Shown: in pieces, positions 23,848 through 34,934 of the stretch
How positions within the stretch are numbered: the first letter of the stretch is position 1
Layout of the letters: the number at the start of each line of letters is the position of its first letter
Assembly (NCBI RefSeq): GCF_014207445.1
Contig: NZ_JACHEM010000011.1
Coordinates: 224,485 to 288,484 of the forward strand
Length of the DNA: 64,000 bases
From: Streptomyces candidus
GTDB taxonomy: Bacteria; Actinomycetota; Actinomycetes; Streptomycetales; Streptomycetaceae
Direction: 5' to 3'
Notes under the pieces: generated by a model
Databases searched by the model: none
Told to the model about the DNA's origin: nothing
What the model saw: only the letters and a program-made list of their open reading frames with translations
Position numbers and translations under genes: made by a program

Positions 23848-24777
23848 ATGTCCGTGACCCGTACGTCCGTGACCTCCGTGCCCGCCGCGAACCCCGACCC
23901 CGGCCTCTTCGGCCCCGCCTCCGTCACCTGGCAGGTGCACGGCGACCCGATGATGTGGATCGCCGGCGTCCGGGCGCTCTACCTCCAGGCACTGCACCCC
24001 CGGGCCGTGCGCGGCGTCATGATCAACAGCACGTTCATGGACGACGCGTGGGGCCGCCTGATGCGTACCGCGGACTTCGTCGGCACGACGACGTACGGCA
24101 CCACTCCGGCCGCCGAGCAGGCCGGTGCCCGGGTCCGGGACATCCACCGCCGTCTCGGCGTCGACGACCCGGAACTCCTCCTCTGGGTGCACTGCGCCGA
24201 GATCGACTCGTACCTGACCGTGGCCCGCCGTTCCGGTCTGCGGATGACCGACGCGCAGGCCGACCTGTACGTCCGTGAACACCGCGAAAGCGCCCGGCTC
24301 GTCGGCCTCGACCCGGCCGGAACACCGGCGAGTACCCGGGAGCTGGCGGACTACTTCCTGCGGACGCGGCCTTGCCTGGAGGCCGGCGATGACGCCCGTA
24401 CGGTCGACGCGTTCCTGCGCAGGCCACCGGTTCGCCCCGTCCTCGTCCCGGCGCGCGAACTGATCTGGCGGCGGGTGGCGCACCTCGCGTACGCCTCCCT
24501 GCCCCCGTACGCACATGTCCTGTACGGCAGGGCCGCACCCGCCCCGCGTGCGGCGGACCGCAGGCTCGCCGCCACCGGCATACTTCTGCGCGGCATCCCC
24601 GCCCGCCTCCGCTGGCAGCTCCCCCCGGGGCACATCTTGAAGGCGGTTGCCCGCCTCGGGCCCGGCAGCCGCCCCGCCCCGTACAAACTCGACCGCATGG
24701 CGGCCATACTGGACGGGCCGGGGAGGGCGCAGTGGAGCGACGGGGGCGACAGTACGAGATGGCGGACACCAGGCTGA
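23848..24777 (+). CDS. Oxygenase MpaB family (DUF2236) protein
   Basis: A 309-residue helical protein of the MpaB/latex-clearing-protein superfamily, which includes haem-dependent oxygenases. Family features seen are the start GPASVTWQVHGDPMMWIAG, QALHPRAVRGVM with the conserved His, RTADFVGTTTYGT, and LLLWVHCAEIDSYL with a second His. ATG at 23848 chosen. Its last 46 bases overlap the kinase gene, so the two are probably transcribed together. The substrate is unknown; membership does not prove oxygenase activity. Confidence 0.85.
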   Translation: MSVTRTSVTSVPAANPDPGLFGPASVTWQVHGDPMMWIAGVRALYLQALHPRAVRGVMINSTFMDDAWGRLMRTADFVGTTTYGTTPAAEQAGARVRDIHRRLGVDDPELLLWVHCAEIDSYLTVARRSGLRMTDAQADLYVREHRESARLVGLDPAGTPASTRELADYFLRTRPCLEAGDDARTVDAFLRRPPVRPVLVPARELIWRRVAHLAYASLPPYAHVLYGRAAPAPRAADRRLAATGILLRGIPARLRWQLPPGHILKAVARLGPGSRPAPYKLDRMAAILDGPGRAQWSDGGDSTRWRTPG

Positions 24778-27041
24778 TCCAGGGCCGGTACCGGCTGCTC
24801 GATCTGATCGGGCGCGGGGGCATGGGCGAGGTGTGGCGCGCCCAGGACGAGTCGCTGGGGCGGCACGTCGCGGTCAAGTGCCTCAAGCCGGTGGGGGCCC
24901 AGCCCGACCAGGCGATCTCCGGGGTGCTGCGCGAACGCTTCCGGCGCGAGGCGCGGGTCGCCGCCGCCCTCCAGCACCGGGGCGTCACCGTGGTGCACGA
25001 CTTCGGCGAGTACGAGGGCGTGCTGTACCTGGTGATGGAACTGCTGGAGGGACGCAACCTCAGCCAGCTCCTGGAGGACAACAAACAGCACCCATTGCCC
25101 GTCCACGACGTCGTCGACATCGCCGAACAGGTCGCCTGGGCCCTCGCGTACACCCATGAACAGGGCATCGTCCACCGTGACCTGAAGCCCGCGAACATCA
25201 TGCGGCTCGCCGACGGCACCGTGAAGATCTGCGACTTCGGCATCGCGCGACTGGGCCACGACATCGGCTACACCTCCCGCCTCACCGGCACCGGCATCGC
25301 CATGGGCACCCCGCACTACATGTCGCCCGAACAGATCAGCGGCGTCGGCGTCGACCACCGCAGCGACCTCTACTCGCTGGGCTGCGTACTCTACGAAATC
25401 GCCACCGGGGTCCCGCCGTTCGACCTGGACGACGCGTGGGCGGTACTCGTCGGCCACCGCGACACCGTCCCCGAACCGCCCCGCACCCACCGGGCGGAAC
25501 TCCCCGAGTTCTTCGACCGGATCGTGCTCGACCTGCTCGCCAAGACCCCCGACGGGCGGCCCGCCGACGCCAAGGACCTCGGGCGCCGCCTCACCGACGG
25601 ACGCCTGACCCCGGCCGGGGCCTTCGCCCTGCCCGGCCACTCCCCGACGGTCCTCGGCGCGGCCCCCGGCCCACGCCGCCCCGGCAGACGGGCCGAGCAA
25701 CTGCCGCCCCGGGCGCCCGCGCTGCCGTCCTGGACCCGCGGCATGACCACAGGGCACAAGGCGGGCGGCACCGGCACCCTCACCCCCGCGCACGGCGATC
25801 CCGTCGCCGGACTGACCGGCGAGTGGACCAGCGGTGGCGGGCTGCGCGCCCCCGCGTCCGGCGTGGTTCCCGTACAGGCACAACGGCCCACGCCCCCGCC
25901 CGAGGTCCTCGACGTCCTCGACAGCCGGCACAACGCGGGCCTCAGCCTGGGCCGCCTCGGCCGGTGGGAGGAGGCGGGCGAGGTGCACCGCGCGGTCGCC
26001 GTCGAACGCGAGCACGCACTGGGCCCCGACCATCCCGACACCCTCGCCAGCCACTACGAGGTCGGGTTCACCCTCAGCCGCACGGGCCGGGCCGCCGACG
26101 CGCTGCGCGAGTTCACCCGGGTCGCGGAGGGGCGGGCGCGCACCATGGGCGCCGAACACCCCGAGACGCTCGCCGCCCGGCAGGAGACGGCCTACGTACT
26201 GGGCCAGCTCGGCCGGCACTTCGAGGCCCACCAGGTGTACTCCTCGGTGCTGTCCGCCCGCGAACGCACCATGGGGGCCGAACACGTCGACACCCTGCGC
26301 TGCCGCCACAACCTCGCCTTCAACCTCAGCAGACTCGGCCGGCTGGAGGACTCCTACCGAATGGCCCGGGACGTGGCGGCGGCCCGCGCCCGCGTCCTGG
26401 GCGCCTCGCACCCCGACACCCTCGTCACCCGGTACGAAGTCGCCTACGCCCTCGGTCAGCTGGGACGCTGGACCGAGGCCCTCCAGACCTACCGGGAGGT
26501 CGCGCAGGCCCGCGCCCAGGCGCTCGGCGCGGACCACCCCGACACCCTCTCCGCCCGCTACGAGGTCGGCATCTGCCTGGGCCGGCTCGGGCGCAGCGCC
26601 GACGCGCTGGAGCTGTACCGCGAGCTGATCGACGACCGTACGCGGACCGCCGGGCCGACCGACGCGGAAACGCTGCGCGCCCGGCACGGCCTCGGCGTCA
26701 ACCTCGGACGGCTCGCCCGCTGGGAGGAGGCCCTCGCGGAGGCCCGCGACGTGTGCGCCATCCGGGAACGGGTCCTGGGCCCCGGCCACCCCGACACTCT
26801 CGTCTCGCGCCGCGAGGTCGCCGTCGGACTCGGCTGGCTGGGCCGCTGGGCGGACGCGCTCGCGGTCTACCGGCAGGTCGCCCAGGAACGCGAACGGGTA
26901 CTCGGCGCCGACCACCCGGACGCCCTCGCGAGCCGCAACGACGAGGCCCAGTGCCTGGAACAGCTCGGGCGGGGTGCGGAGGCGGCGGAGATGTACCGCC
27001 GGGTGGCGGCACTGCGCGGGGAGCGGGGCGCGGAAAGGTGA
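24732..27041 (+). CDS. Serine/threonine protein kinase with C-terminal TPR array
   Basis: A 769-residue Hanks-type kinase. The catalytic domain spans residues ~18-290 with intact motifs: GRGGMGEVW glycine loop, VAVKCLK lysine, HRDLKPANI catalytic loop, DFGIARLG, and GTPHYMSPEQ. A Pro/Gly-rich linker (~300-385) leads to about nine tetratricopeptide repeats of the kinesin-light-chain type with the recurring LGxxHPDTLxxR and LGRWxEAL pattern. There is no membrane segment, unlike PASTA-type kinases, so it should be cytosolic. GTG at 24732 has a GGAGGG site; ATG at 24759 is possible. The TPRs probably bind a partner protein. Confidence 0.93.
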   Translation: MERRGRQYEMADTRLIQGRYRLLDLIGRGGMGEVWRAQDESLGRHVAVKCLKPVGAQPDQAISGVLRERFRREARVAAALQHRGVTVVHDFGEYEGVLYLVMELLEGRNLSQLLEDNKQHPLPVHDVVDIAEQVAWALAYTHEQGIVHRDLKPANIMRLADGTVKICDFGIARLGHDIGYTSRLTGTGIAMGTPHYMSPEQISGVGVDHRSDLYSLGCVLYEIATGVPPFDLDDAWAVLVGHRDTVPEPPRTHRAELPEFFDRIVLDLLAKTPDGRPADAKDLGRRLTDGRLTPAGAFALPGHSPTVLGAAPGPRRPGRRAEQLPPRAPALPSWTRGMTTGHKAGGTGTLTPAHGDPVAGLTGEWTSGGGLRAPASGVVPVQAQRPTPPPEVLDVLDSRHNAGLSLGRLGRWEEAGEVHRAVAVEREHALGPDHPDTLASHYEVGFTLSRTGRAADALREFTRVAEGRARTMGAEHPETLAARQETAYVLGQLGRHFEAHQVYSSVLSARERTMGAEHVDTLRCRHNLAFNLSRLGRLEDSYRMARDVAAARARVLGASHPDTLVTRYEVAYALGQLGRWTEALQTYREVAQARAQALGADHPDTLSARYEVGICLGRLGRSADALELYRELIDDRTRTAGPTDAETLRARHGLGVNLGRLARWEEALAEARDVCAIRERVLGPGHPDTLVSRREVAVGLGWLGRWADALAVYRQVAQERERVLGADHPDALASRNDEAQCLEQLGRGAEAAEMYRRVAALRGERGAER

Positions 27042-27106
27042 CGCGGTGACCCCGCGGCAGGGCGGGCGGGCAGGCGCCGCGGGCGACCCGGCGCTGCGGG
27101 CAGCCC

Positions 27107-28228
27107 CTACCAGGTCGGCGTTGGCACCACCGTCAGCAGCGCCGAGACCGCCACCACCCCCACCAGCATCACCATTTCCGCCCGCGCGGGCCGTTCCACG
27201 GCGTCCTCCGCGATCCGCGCCCGACGCCCCCGCCGGCCCCCGCGCTTCCGGTGCAGCCGGGACCTCGCCACCAGCGCCAGCACGCTCACCACCGCCACCA
27301 GCACCAGCTTCACGACCAGGGTCCGCCCGTACGCGGTCGTGAAGACGTCCTCCAGCGGCAGCCTGCGCAGCGTGCTGAACGTCCCGGTCACCGCCAGCGC
27401 CACGTACAGGAACACCGCCATCCGCGCGTACCGGCCCAGCAGCACCCGCCCGGCCCCCGGCTCCCCGTCCTGCCGGCCGCGCCACAGGTGCAACGCCCGC
27501 AACGCGTACACCAGCCCTCCCGTCCACAGGGCCGAGGCCGTCAGGTGAATCGTCGTCAGGACGATCCCCACCTCCGGGGTGTCCAGTTCCGGATGGGCCC
27601 GTACCGCCTCGGCGAGGATCACCGCGGCGAGCGGCAGCACCGCCCAGGCCGGCCGCTTCAGCCACGCGCACGCGGCGGCCGCGAGGAACGCGTTGGCCTG
27701 GAGCAGGAGCATGCCCCCGGGATCCGTCGCGTACGTCTCGGTGAAGCTCAGGCGGTTCAGGTCGGCCATCTGGACGATCTGGCCGAAGGCGGCCGCCGCC
27801 CCGGCCAGTGACAGCGCGACCCCCCACCCGGGCGGCCTGACCCGCGGAGTCCCCGGCACCGTGCGTGCCAGCCGGTGCCCGACGATCTCGCCGAGGTGGA
27901 GGAAGAGCGCGGCCAGGAACACGGAACGCAGCAGCGTCGTGGTCCCGGCCCCGGGTATGTGCAGCTCGCCCGTGTCGCGCGAGACGATGCCCATGCCGAG
28001 CAGGGCCACCACGACGAGCACGGCCGCGGCGGCAGCCGGTGTCGTGTACGTCTTCGCCCGCAGCCACCGGCCGGCGTCCCCACCGGGCCCCCGCCGGTCC
28101 GTCTCCCGCCCGGTGTTTTCCCGCCCGCCGGGCTTCCGGACGAGGCGCTGATCGGGGTGCCCGTCGAACGGTGCGTCGGGACGCCCGTCGACGGGCACGG
28201 GGTGCGGGGAAGGCTCCGGATAGGTCAC
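27107..28228 (-). CDS. CopD-family integral membrane protein
   Basis: A 373-residue membrane protein with about eight to nine hydrophobic segments after a Pro-rich N terminus. CopD features include HLGEIVGHRLA, FGQIVQMADL, a TTIHLTASALWTGGLVYALRAL helix and YGRTLVVKLVLVAVVSVLAL near the end. Members are linked to copper transport or cytochrome oxidase biogenesis. I chose the GTG at 28228 (reads MTYPEPSP); an ATG at 28327 would add a ~33-residue polar extension. It is divergent from the desaturase-like gene. No CopC domain or copper regulator lies next to it. Confidence 0.8.
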   Translation of the reverse strand: MTYPEPSPHPVPVDGRPDAPFDGHPDQRLVRKPGGRENTGRETDRRGPGGDAGRWLRAKTYTTPAAAAAVLVVVALLGMGIVSRDTGELHIPGAGTTTLLRSVFLAALFLHLGEIVGHRLARTVPGTPRVRPPGWGVALSLAGAAAAFGQIVQMADLNRLSFTETYATDPGGMLLLQANAFLAAAACAWLKRPAWAVLPLAAVILAEAVRAHPELDTPEVGIVLTTIHLTASALWTGGLVYALRALHLWRGRQDGEPGAGRVLLGRYARMAVFLYVALAVTGTFSTLRRLPLEDVFTTAYGRTLVVKLVLVAVVSVLALVARSRLHRKRGGRRGRRARIAEDAVERPARAEMVMLVGVVAVSALLTVVPTPTW

Positions 28229-28368
28229 CCGACGATTTTCCCCATGGGGACGAGAGGGCACAAAGCGGCCCCCCTGTTCCCGTCCGTACTCGTCCCGGCT
28301 GTCCACGGCCGTCACCCCCCTCCCCATTCCCGCTGTCGGACACGGGACCCACAGCGTAGGGTCCCGCC

Positions 28369-29943
28369 ATGTCCGCACCTCGCATGTCCGAAGACGCACC
28401 GGTGGCCCCCGCGCGTTCCGCGTACGACGCGGTCGTCGTCGGCGGCGGCCACAACGGACTGGTGGCCGCCGCCTACCTCGCCCGCGCCGGCCGTTCGGTG
28501 CTCCTCCTGGAGCGGCTCAACGCCACCGGGGGAGCGGCGGTGTCCACCCGCCCCTTCGCCGGGACCGACGCCCGGCTCTCCCGCTACTCGTACCTGGTGT
28601 CGCTGCTGCCCCGGAGCATCGTGCGTGACCTGGGGCTCTCCTTCGCCGTACGGAAGCGGACCATCTCCTCGTACACCCCGCGCAAGAGCGGCGGCGGCCT
28701 GCTCGTGGGCGGCCCCGGCACCCGTGCCTCCTTCGCCGGACTCACCGGGGGACACAGGGAGTTCCGTGCGTGGCAGGACTTCTACGGGCGGCTGCGCGCG
28801 GTCGCCGAGCGGGTCTTTCCGACCTTCACCGAGCCCCTCCCCTCCCGCGACGACCTCCGTCGCCGCATCCAGGACGACGCGGCCTGGCGGATGCTCTTCG
28901 AGGAGCCGATCGGTACCGCGATCGAGGAGACGTTCGACCACGACCTCGTACGCGGCGTCGTCCTCACCGACGCTCTGATCGGCACCTTCGCCGACGCCCA
29001 CGACGCGTCGCTGTCCCAGAACCGGTGCTTCCTCTACCACGTCGTCGGCGGCGGCACAGGCGACTGGGACGTGCCCGTCGGCGGCATGGGCGCCCTCACC
29101 GACGCCCTCGCGGCCGCCGCCCGCTGGGCGGGCGCGGACATCGTCACCGGCTGCGAGGCGACCCGGATCGAGACGGACGGGGCACGCGCCGAGGTCTCGT
29201 ACCGTACGGAAGCCGGCGAGGGGCGCGCCGCCGCCCGGCACGTCCTCGTCAACGCCGCACCGCGGGACGTCGCCCGCCTGCTCGGCCAGGAGCCGCCCGC
29301 GCCCGCCCCCGAGGGCTCCCAGTTCAAGGTCAACATGCTGTTGCGCCGGCTGCCGCGTCTCCGCGACACGGCCGTGGACCCGCGCGACGCGTTCGCCGGG
29401 ACGTTCCACGTGGCCGAGGGATACGACGAACTGGCCGCCGCGTACAGGGAAGCGGCGGCGGGGCGGCTGCCGGGCGCCCCGCCCTCGGAGCTGTACTGCC
29501 ACTCGCTGACCGACCCCTCCATCCTCGGCCCGGACCTGGTCGCGAGCGGCCACCAGACCCTCACCCTCTTCGGCCTGCACACGCCCGCCCGCCTCTTCAC
29601 CGCCGACAACGAAGCCACTCGGTCCGCGCTGCTGCGCACCACCCTGGAACAGCTCGACGCCCACCTCGCCGAGCCGCTTGCCGACTGTCTTGCCGTCGAC
29701 GCGGACGGCGCCCCCTGCATCGAGGCCAGAACCCCGCTCGACCTGGAACGGGAACTGAGGCTTCCCGGCGGGCACATCTTCCACGGCGACCTGTCCTTTC
29801 CGTATCTCACGGAGGGGACCGGGCGTTGGGGAGTGGAGACGGAGCACGCCAACGTCCTGCTGTGCGGGGCGGGCGCCGTCCGCGGCGGCGGCGTCAGCGG
29901 GATCGCCGGACACAACGCGGCGATGGCGGTCCTGGGACGCTGA
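28369..29943 (+). CDS. Phytoene desaturase-like FAD oxidoreductase
   Basis: A 524-residue flavoprotein of the phytoene desaturase/PYROXD2 family. The Rossmann motif VVVGGGHNGLVAAAYLARAG (residues ~22-41) binds FAD, followed by LLLERLNATGGAAVS. The C-terminal family signature is VLLCGAGAVRGGGVSGIAGHNAA. Carotenoid desaturases of this family are grouped with crtB/crtE; none is present here, so a PYROXD2-like amine or other oxidoreductase is more likely. ATG at 28369 chosen; 28384 is also possible. The substrate is unknown. Confidence 0.85.
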   Translation: MSAPRMSEDAPVAPARSAYDAVVVGGGHNGLVAAAYLARAGRSVLLLERLNATGGAAVSTRPFAGTDARLSRYSYLVSLLPRSIVRDLGLSFAVRKRTISSYTPRKSGGGLLVGGPGTRASFAGLTGGHREFRAWQDFYGRLRAVAERVFPTFTEPLPSRDDLRRRIQDDAAWRMLFEEPIGTAIEETFDHDLVRGVVLTDALIGTFADAHDASLSQNRCFLYHVVGGGTGDWDVPVGGMGALTDALAAAARWAGADIVTGCEATRIETDGARAEVSYRTEAGEGRAAARHVLVNAAPRDVARLLGQEPPAPAPEGSQFKVNMLLRRLPRLRDTAVDPRDAFAGTFHVAEGYDELAAAYREAAAGRLPGAPPSELYCHSLTDPSILGPDLVASGHQTLTLFGLHTPARLFTADNEATRSALLRTTLEQLDAHLAEPLADCLAVDADGAPCIEARTPLDLERELRLPGGHIFHGDLSFPYLTEGTGRWGVETEHANVLLCGAGAVRGGGVSGIAGHNAAMAVLGR

Positions 29944-30051
29944 CCGATCGGTTCCGGAACGCTGCGACCGGCCGGTCCCCAGACGGTGCCACCGGCCGCT
30001 GCGCGAGCGGCGGTGCGACCGGCCCCTCCCTGGTGCGGGCCGCGCGGGTGT

Positions 30052-31905
30052 TCAGTCCGCCGACGCCGTCCACCCGGCCGCCTCGATCCGGGCGGCGTCC
30101 CGCGGCCGTTTCTCGTCGAACAGCGTCCGGTCGCCGTCCGTCACCCGCAGTCCGTCGACGTACACCCCGCGCCCCACGTAGCGGGCGTCGGTCGTGTACC
30201 GCCACCGCAGGGTGACCCTCTTCCCCTCGTACGGGCCGAGATCGGCGCCCGCCCGGTGCCACAGGCGGCCTGACCACCCGGTGACCGCCCCGCCGGGGTG
30301 CGGCTCGGGCCGCCCGCCCCGGCGTACGGTCGTGAACGGCACCGGCTGCCACGTCGCCCCGGCGTCCGCCGACGCCTCCAGGGCAAGGGTGTCGGCGGAC
30401 GGTTCGACGTCCCACCACAGGTCGCAGCGCAGCAGCCCCCGGCCGGAAGCGAGCGGCAGCACCGGCAGGGAGAGCGTCGCCGTGGCGGCCGAGGCCATGC
30501 CCGAGAACCACGCGGTACGCCCCTGCGCGGGCCGCACCGCGACCGCCCGCGCCATGTCGTTCGCCGTCGCCACGCGCGGCGCGGAACCGGAGCGCCAACT
30601 GCGTACCGGGTGCACCGAGTTGCCCAGGACGATCAGGAACGAGTCCGTCGTCGGGTCGATGACCAAGCTGGTGCCGGTGAAACCGGTGTGGCCCGCGGTG
30701 CGCGGGGTGGCCATCGCGCCCATGTACCAGTGCTGGTGCAGCTCAAAGCCCAGCCCGTGCTCGTCACCGGGAAAATCCGTGTTGAAGTCGGTGAACATCA
30801 GCTCCACCGACTCCTCCCGCAGGATACGGGCGCGCCCGTACACCCCTCCGTTGAGCAGCGTCCTGGCGAGAACGGCCAGGTCCCAGGCGGTGGAGAAGAC
30901 GCCCGCGTGCCCGGCCACCCCGCCGAAGCCGTACGCGTTCTCGTCGTGCACCTCGCCCCAGACCAGGCCGCGGTCGATGCCCGACCAGGGCTTGCGGGCG
31001 TCCTCGGTGGCTGCGATCCCCGGCTTCCAGTCGGCGGGCGGGTTGAAACGCGTGCGGCGCATCCCGAGCGGAGCGGTGATCTCCTCGCGGAGCAGCGTGT
31101 CCAGAGAGCGCGCGGTGATCTCCTCCAGCACCAGCTGGAGCGAGATCAGATTCAGGTCGGAGTACAGGTACGTCGTGCCGGGCGGGTTCGCCGGGGTCTC
31201 GTTCCACAGCATCTCCAGCTTGCCCTCGCGGGTCGGCTGCAAGTACAGCGGAATCCACGCCCGGAAGCCCGAGGTGTGCGTCAGCAGCTGCCGGACGGTG
31301 ATGCCGCCCTTTCCCGCCCTGCCGAACTCCGGGAGGTACGAGGCGACCTCTGCCTCCAGGTCCAGTGCGCCCCGCTCGATCTGCTGCACCGCGAGCATCG
31401 ACGTGAACAGCTTCGAGACCGACGCCAGGTCGAAGACCGTGTCCCGGGCCATCGGGATCTGCCGCTCCGGCGGGAACTCCACCGCCGTGCCGCTCTTCTC
31501 GTCGTATGCGGAGTACCGCACGGCGTACCCGATCGGTTCATGCAGCGCGACCGTGCCGCCGCGCCCGGCGAGCAGTACCGCCCCCGCGTACCAGGGGTGT
31601 TCGGGGGAGGGGCCCAGGAAACCGCGGGCGTCCTCGACGAGCCGGTCCAGGTGGGCGGGCAGGAGTCCGGCGCGGGCGGCCGAGCCGTACCGCAGCGTCG
31701 GCCGGTGCCGGGCGCCCCGCACGTCGTCCGTCTCCGTCGCTCCGGCGACGGGAATCTGACCCAGCATCAGTGCTCCTCCCAGCGCTGCGGCGCCGCCCGC
31801 GAAGTACCGGCGGGTGACGCCCCGGCGACCCCCGCCCTCGTTGCCGCCGTCCTGGCCGCCGACGGACCTGTCACCGGTGCCGCTGTGCGCGGAGTCCACA
31901 GTCAT
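30052..31905 (-). CDS. Exported serine hydrolase (beta-lactamase class C/esterase family)
   Basis: A 617-residue protein with a twin-arginine signal (RRGVTRRYFAGGAAALGGAL). The penicillin-binding/esterase fold carries SVSKLF as the SxxK catalytic motif, YSDLN as YxN and HTGFTG in place of KTG. The His variant is seen in esterase- or DD-peptidase-like members rather than true beta-lactamases. The C-terminal ~130 residues form a beta-rich domain resembling immune-inhibitor-A/MAM-like modules (LWWDVEPSADTLALEAS, WRYTTDARYVGRGVYVDGLRV). ATG at 31905. It is monocistronic, downstream of CsbD. Confidence 0.87.
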   Translation of the reverse strand: MTVDSAHSGTGDRSVGGQDGGNEGGGRRGVTRRYFAGGAAALGGALMLGQIPVAGATETDDVRGARHRPTLRYGSAARAGLLPAHLDRLVEDARGFLGPSPEHPWYAGAVLLAGRGGTVALHEPIGYAVRYSAYDEKSGTAVEFPPERQIPMARDTVFDLASVSKLFTSMLAVQQIERGALDLEAEVASYLPEFGRAGKGGITVRQLLTHTSGFRAWIPLYLQPTREGKLEMLWNETPANPPGTTYLYSDLNLISLQLVLEEITARSLDTLLREEITAPLGMRRTRFNPPADWKPGIAATEDARKPWSGIDRGLVWGEVHDENAYGFGGVAGHAGVFSTAWDLAVLARTLLNGGVYGRARILREESVELMFTDFNTDFPGDEHGLGFELHQHWYMGAMATPRTAGHTGFTGTSLVIDPTTDSFLIVLGNSVHPVRSWRSGSAPRVATANDMARAVAVRPAQGRTAWFSGMASAATATLSLPVLPLASGRGLLRCDLWWDVEPSADTLALEASADAGATWQPVPFTTVRRGGRPEPHPGGAVTGWSGRLWHRAGADLGPYEGKRVTLRWRYTTDARYVGRGVYVDGLRVTDGDRTLFDEKRPRDAARIEAAGWTASAD

Positions 31906-32052
31906 GCCCACCAGCAGGCCAAAACCGGCCCCGGGTGTCAACCGTCCCGCCCGCCTCGCGCGTCCCGGTGCCCGGACCGTCACCCGGGCCGCGCGGACGG
32001 ACACCCGCGGCCACGGGCACACGACGACCCCCCCGCACACGAAGAAGCCGCA

Positions 32053-32086
32053 GCCCGACGGGGTGAAGGGGTACCACCCGTCGGGC
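32053..32086 (-). terminator. Hairpin terminator after the csbD-like gene
   Basis: A perfect 10-bp inverted repeat (arm GCCCGACGGG, 14-base loop) lies about 70 bases past the CsbD stop on the minus strand. Confidence 0.6.
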
Positions 32087-32156
32087 CACGGCTCTCATGC
32101 TGCCGCGTTGCGCTGGACGCGGCGTTCTTCGGTGAAGGGGGGGAGCAGCTCGGGGA

Positions 32157-32330
32157 TCAGCGCTTGAAGGCGTCCTTGGCCTTTTCAACCGACTGCCGAC
32201 CGTCGCCCTTGGCGCGCTGCGCCCGGCCTTCGGCCTCCAGCCGCTCGTTCCCGACGGCACGGCCCGCGGTTTCCTTCGCGGCACCCTTGACCTGGTCGGA
32301 CTTGGCCTTCGACTTCTTCTCGGCGGTCAT
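32157..32330 (-). CDS. CsbD-family small stress protein
   Basis: A 57-residue charged protein (MTAEKKSKAKSDQVKGAAKE...) with the KGAAKETAGRAVGNERLEAEG signature of CsbD proteins, predicted to be a helical, largely hydrophilic stress-response product. ATG at 32330 follows a ribosome site of the GGGAGAGCG type. A possible SigB-like promoter lies upstream at 32380-32404. In Bacillus, csbD belongs to the SigB general-stress regulon; a like role here is inference. It is only 95 bases from the geosmin synthase stop, on the same strand, so read-through is possible. Confidence 0.87.
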   Translation of the reverse strand: MTAEKKSKAKSDQVKGAAKETAGRAVGNERLEAEGRAQRAKGDGRQSVEKAKDAFKR

Positions 32331-32379
32331 GGTTCGCTCTCCCTTGCTCTGTCGAGGCGTTTCCTTGACAAAGGATCGC

Positions 32380-32404
32380 CTGCCCCGGCATCCGCAGGGA
32401 AAAC
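32380..32404 (-). promoter_or_regulatory. Weak SigB-like promoter candidate for csbD
   Basis: Read on the minus strand, GTTT is followed after 15 bases by GGGCAG, a partial match to GTTT-N14-16-GGGTAY. The position about 50 bases before the ATG is right, but the -10 box matches at only four of six bases. Confidence 0.3.
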
Positions 32405-32425
32405 GGTCCCCGACCGAGAAACCCG

Positions 32426-34759
<2,334 letters not shown>

Positions 34760-34814
34760 GGTTCCGGGGATCGCCTTCCCTGTGCGACAGCGTGTGACCG
34801 CATTGATCCGCTCC

Positions 34815-34843
34815 ACGCTAGGCAGGGCGTACCCCGATGCGAC
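34815..34843 (-). promoter_or_regulatory. Possible promoter of the geosmin synthase gene
   Basis: On the minus strand, TAGCGT (34820-34815) is a fair -10 box; GTCGCA lies 17 bases further up, a poor -35. Placement 56 bases before the ATG and below the acylase terminator fits a separate promoter. Confidence 0.35.
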
Positions 34844-34844
34844 C

Positions 34845-34894
34845 CCGGCCCCGGGCGATCACCACCGAAGTGGTGAATTGACGCCCGGGGCCGG
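34845..34894 (-). terminator. Composite stem-loop terminator between acylase and geosmin synthase
   Basis: A 13-bp perfect outer repeat (arm CCGGCCCCGGGCG at 34845-34857 and 34882-34894) encloses a second perfect 7-bp hairpin, TCACCAC-CGAA-GTGGTGA. It starts about 41 bases past the acylase stop codon. Confidence 0.7.
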
Positions 34895-34934
34895 TTAACA
34901 ATCTTGTTCCTGGTGCAGGGGACGCGGGGTCCGG

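Noticed and set aside
28229..28327. Longer N terminus for the CopD protein from ATG 28327
   Set aside because: The added residues are polar and unlike the family; GTG 28228 leaves a normal membrane protein.
29944..30051. Three imperfect GCGACCGGCC-like repeats between convergent genes
   Set aside because: They are short, GC-rich and imperfect; likely chance or weak terminator stems.
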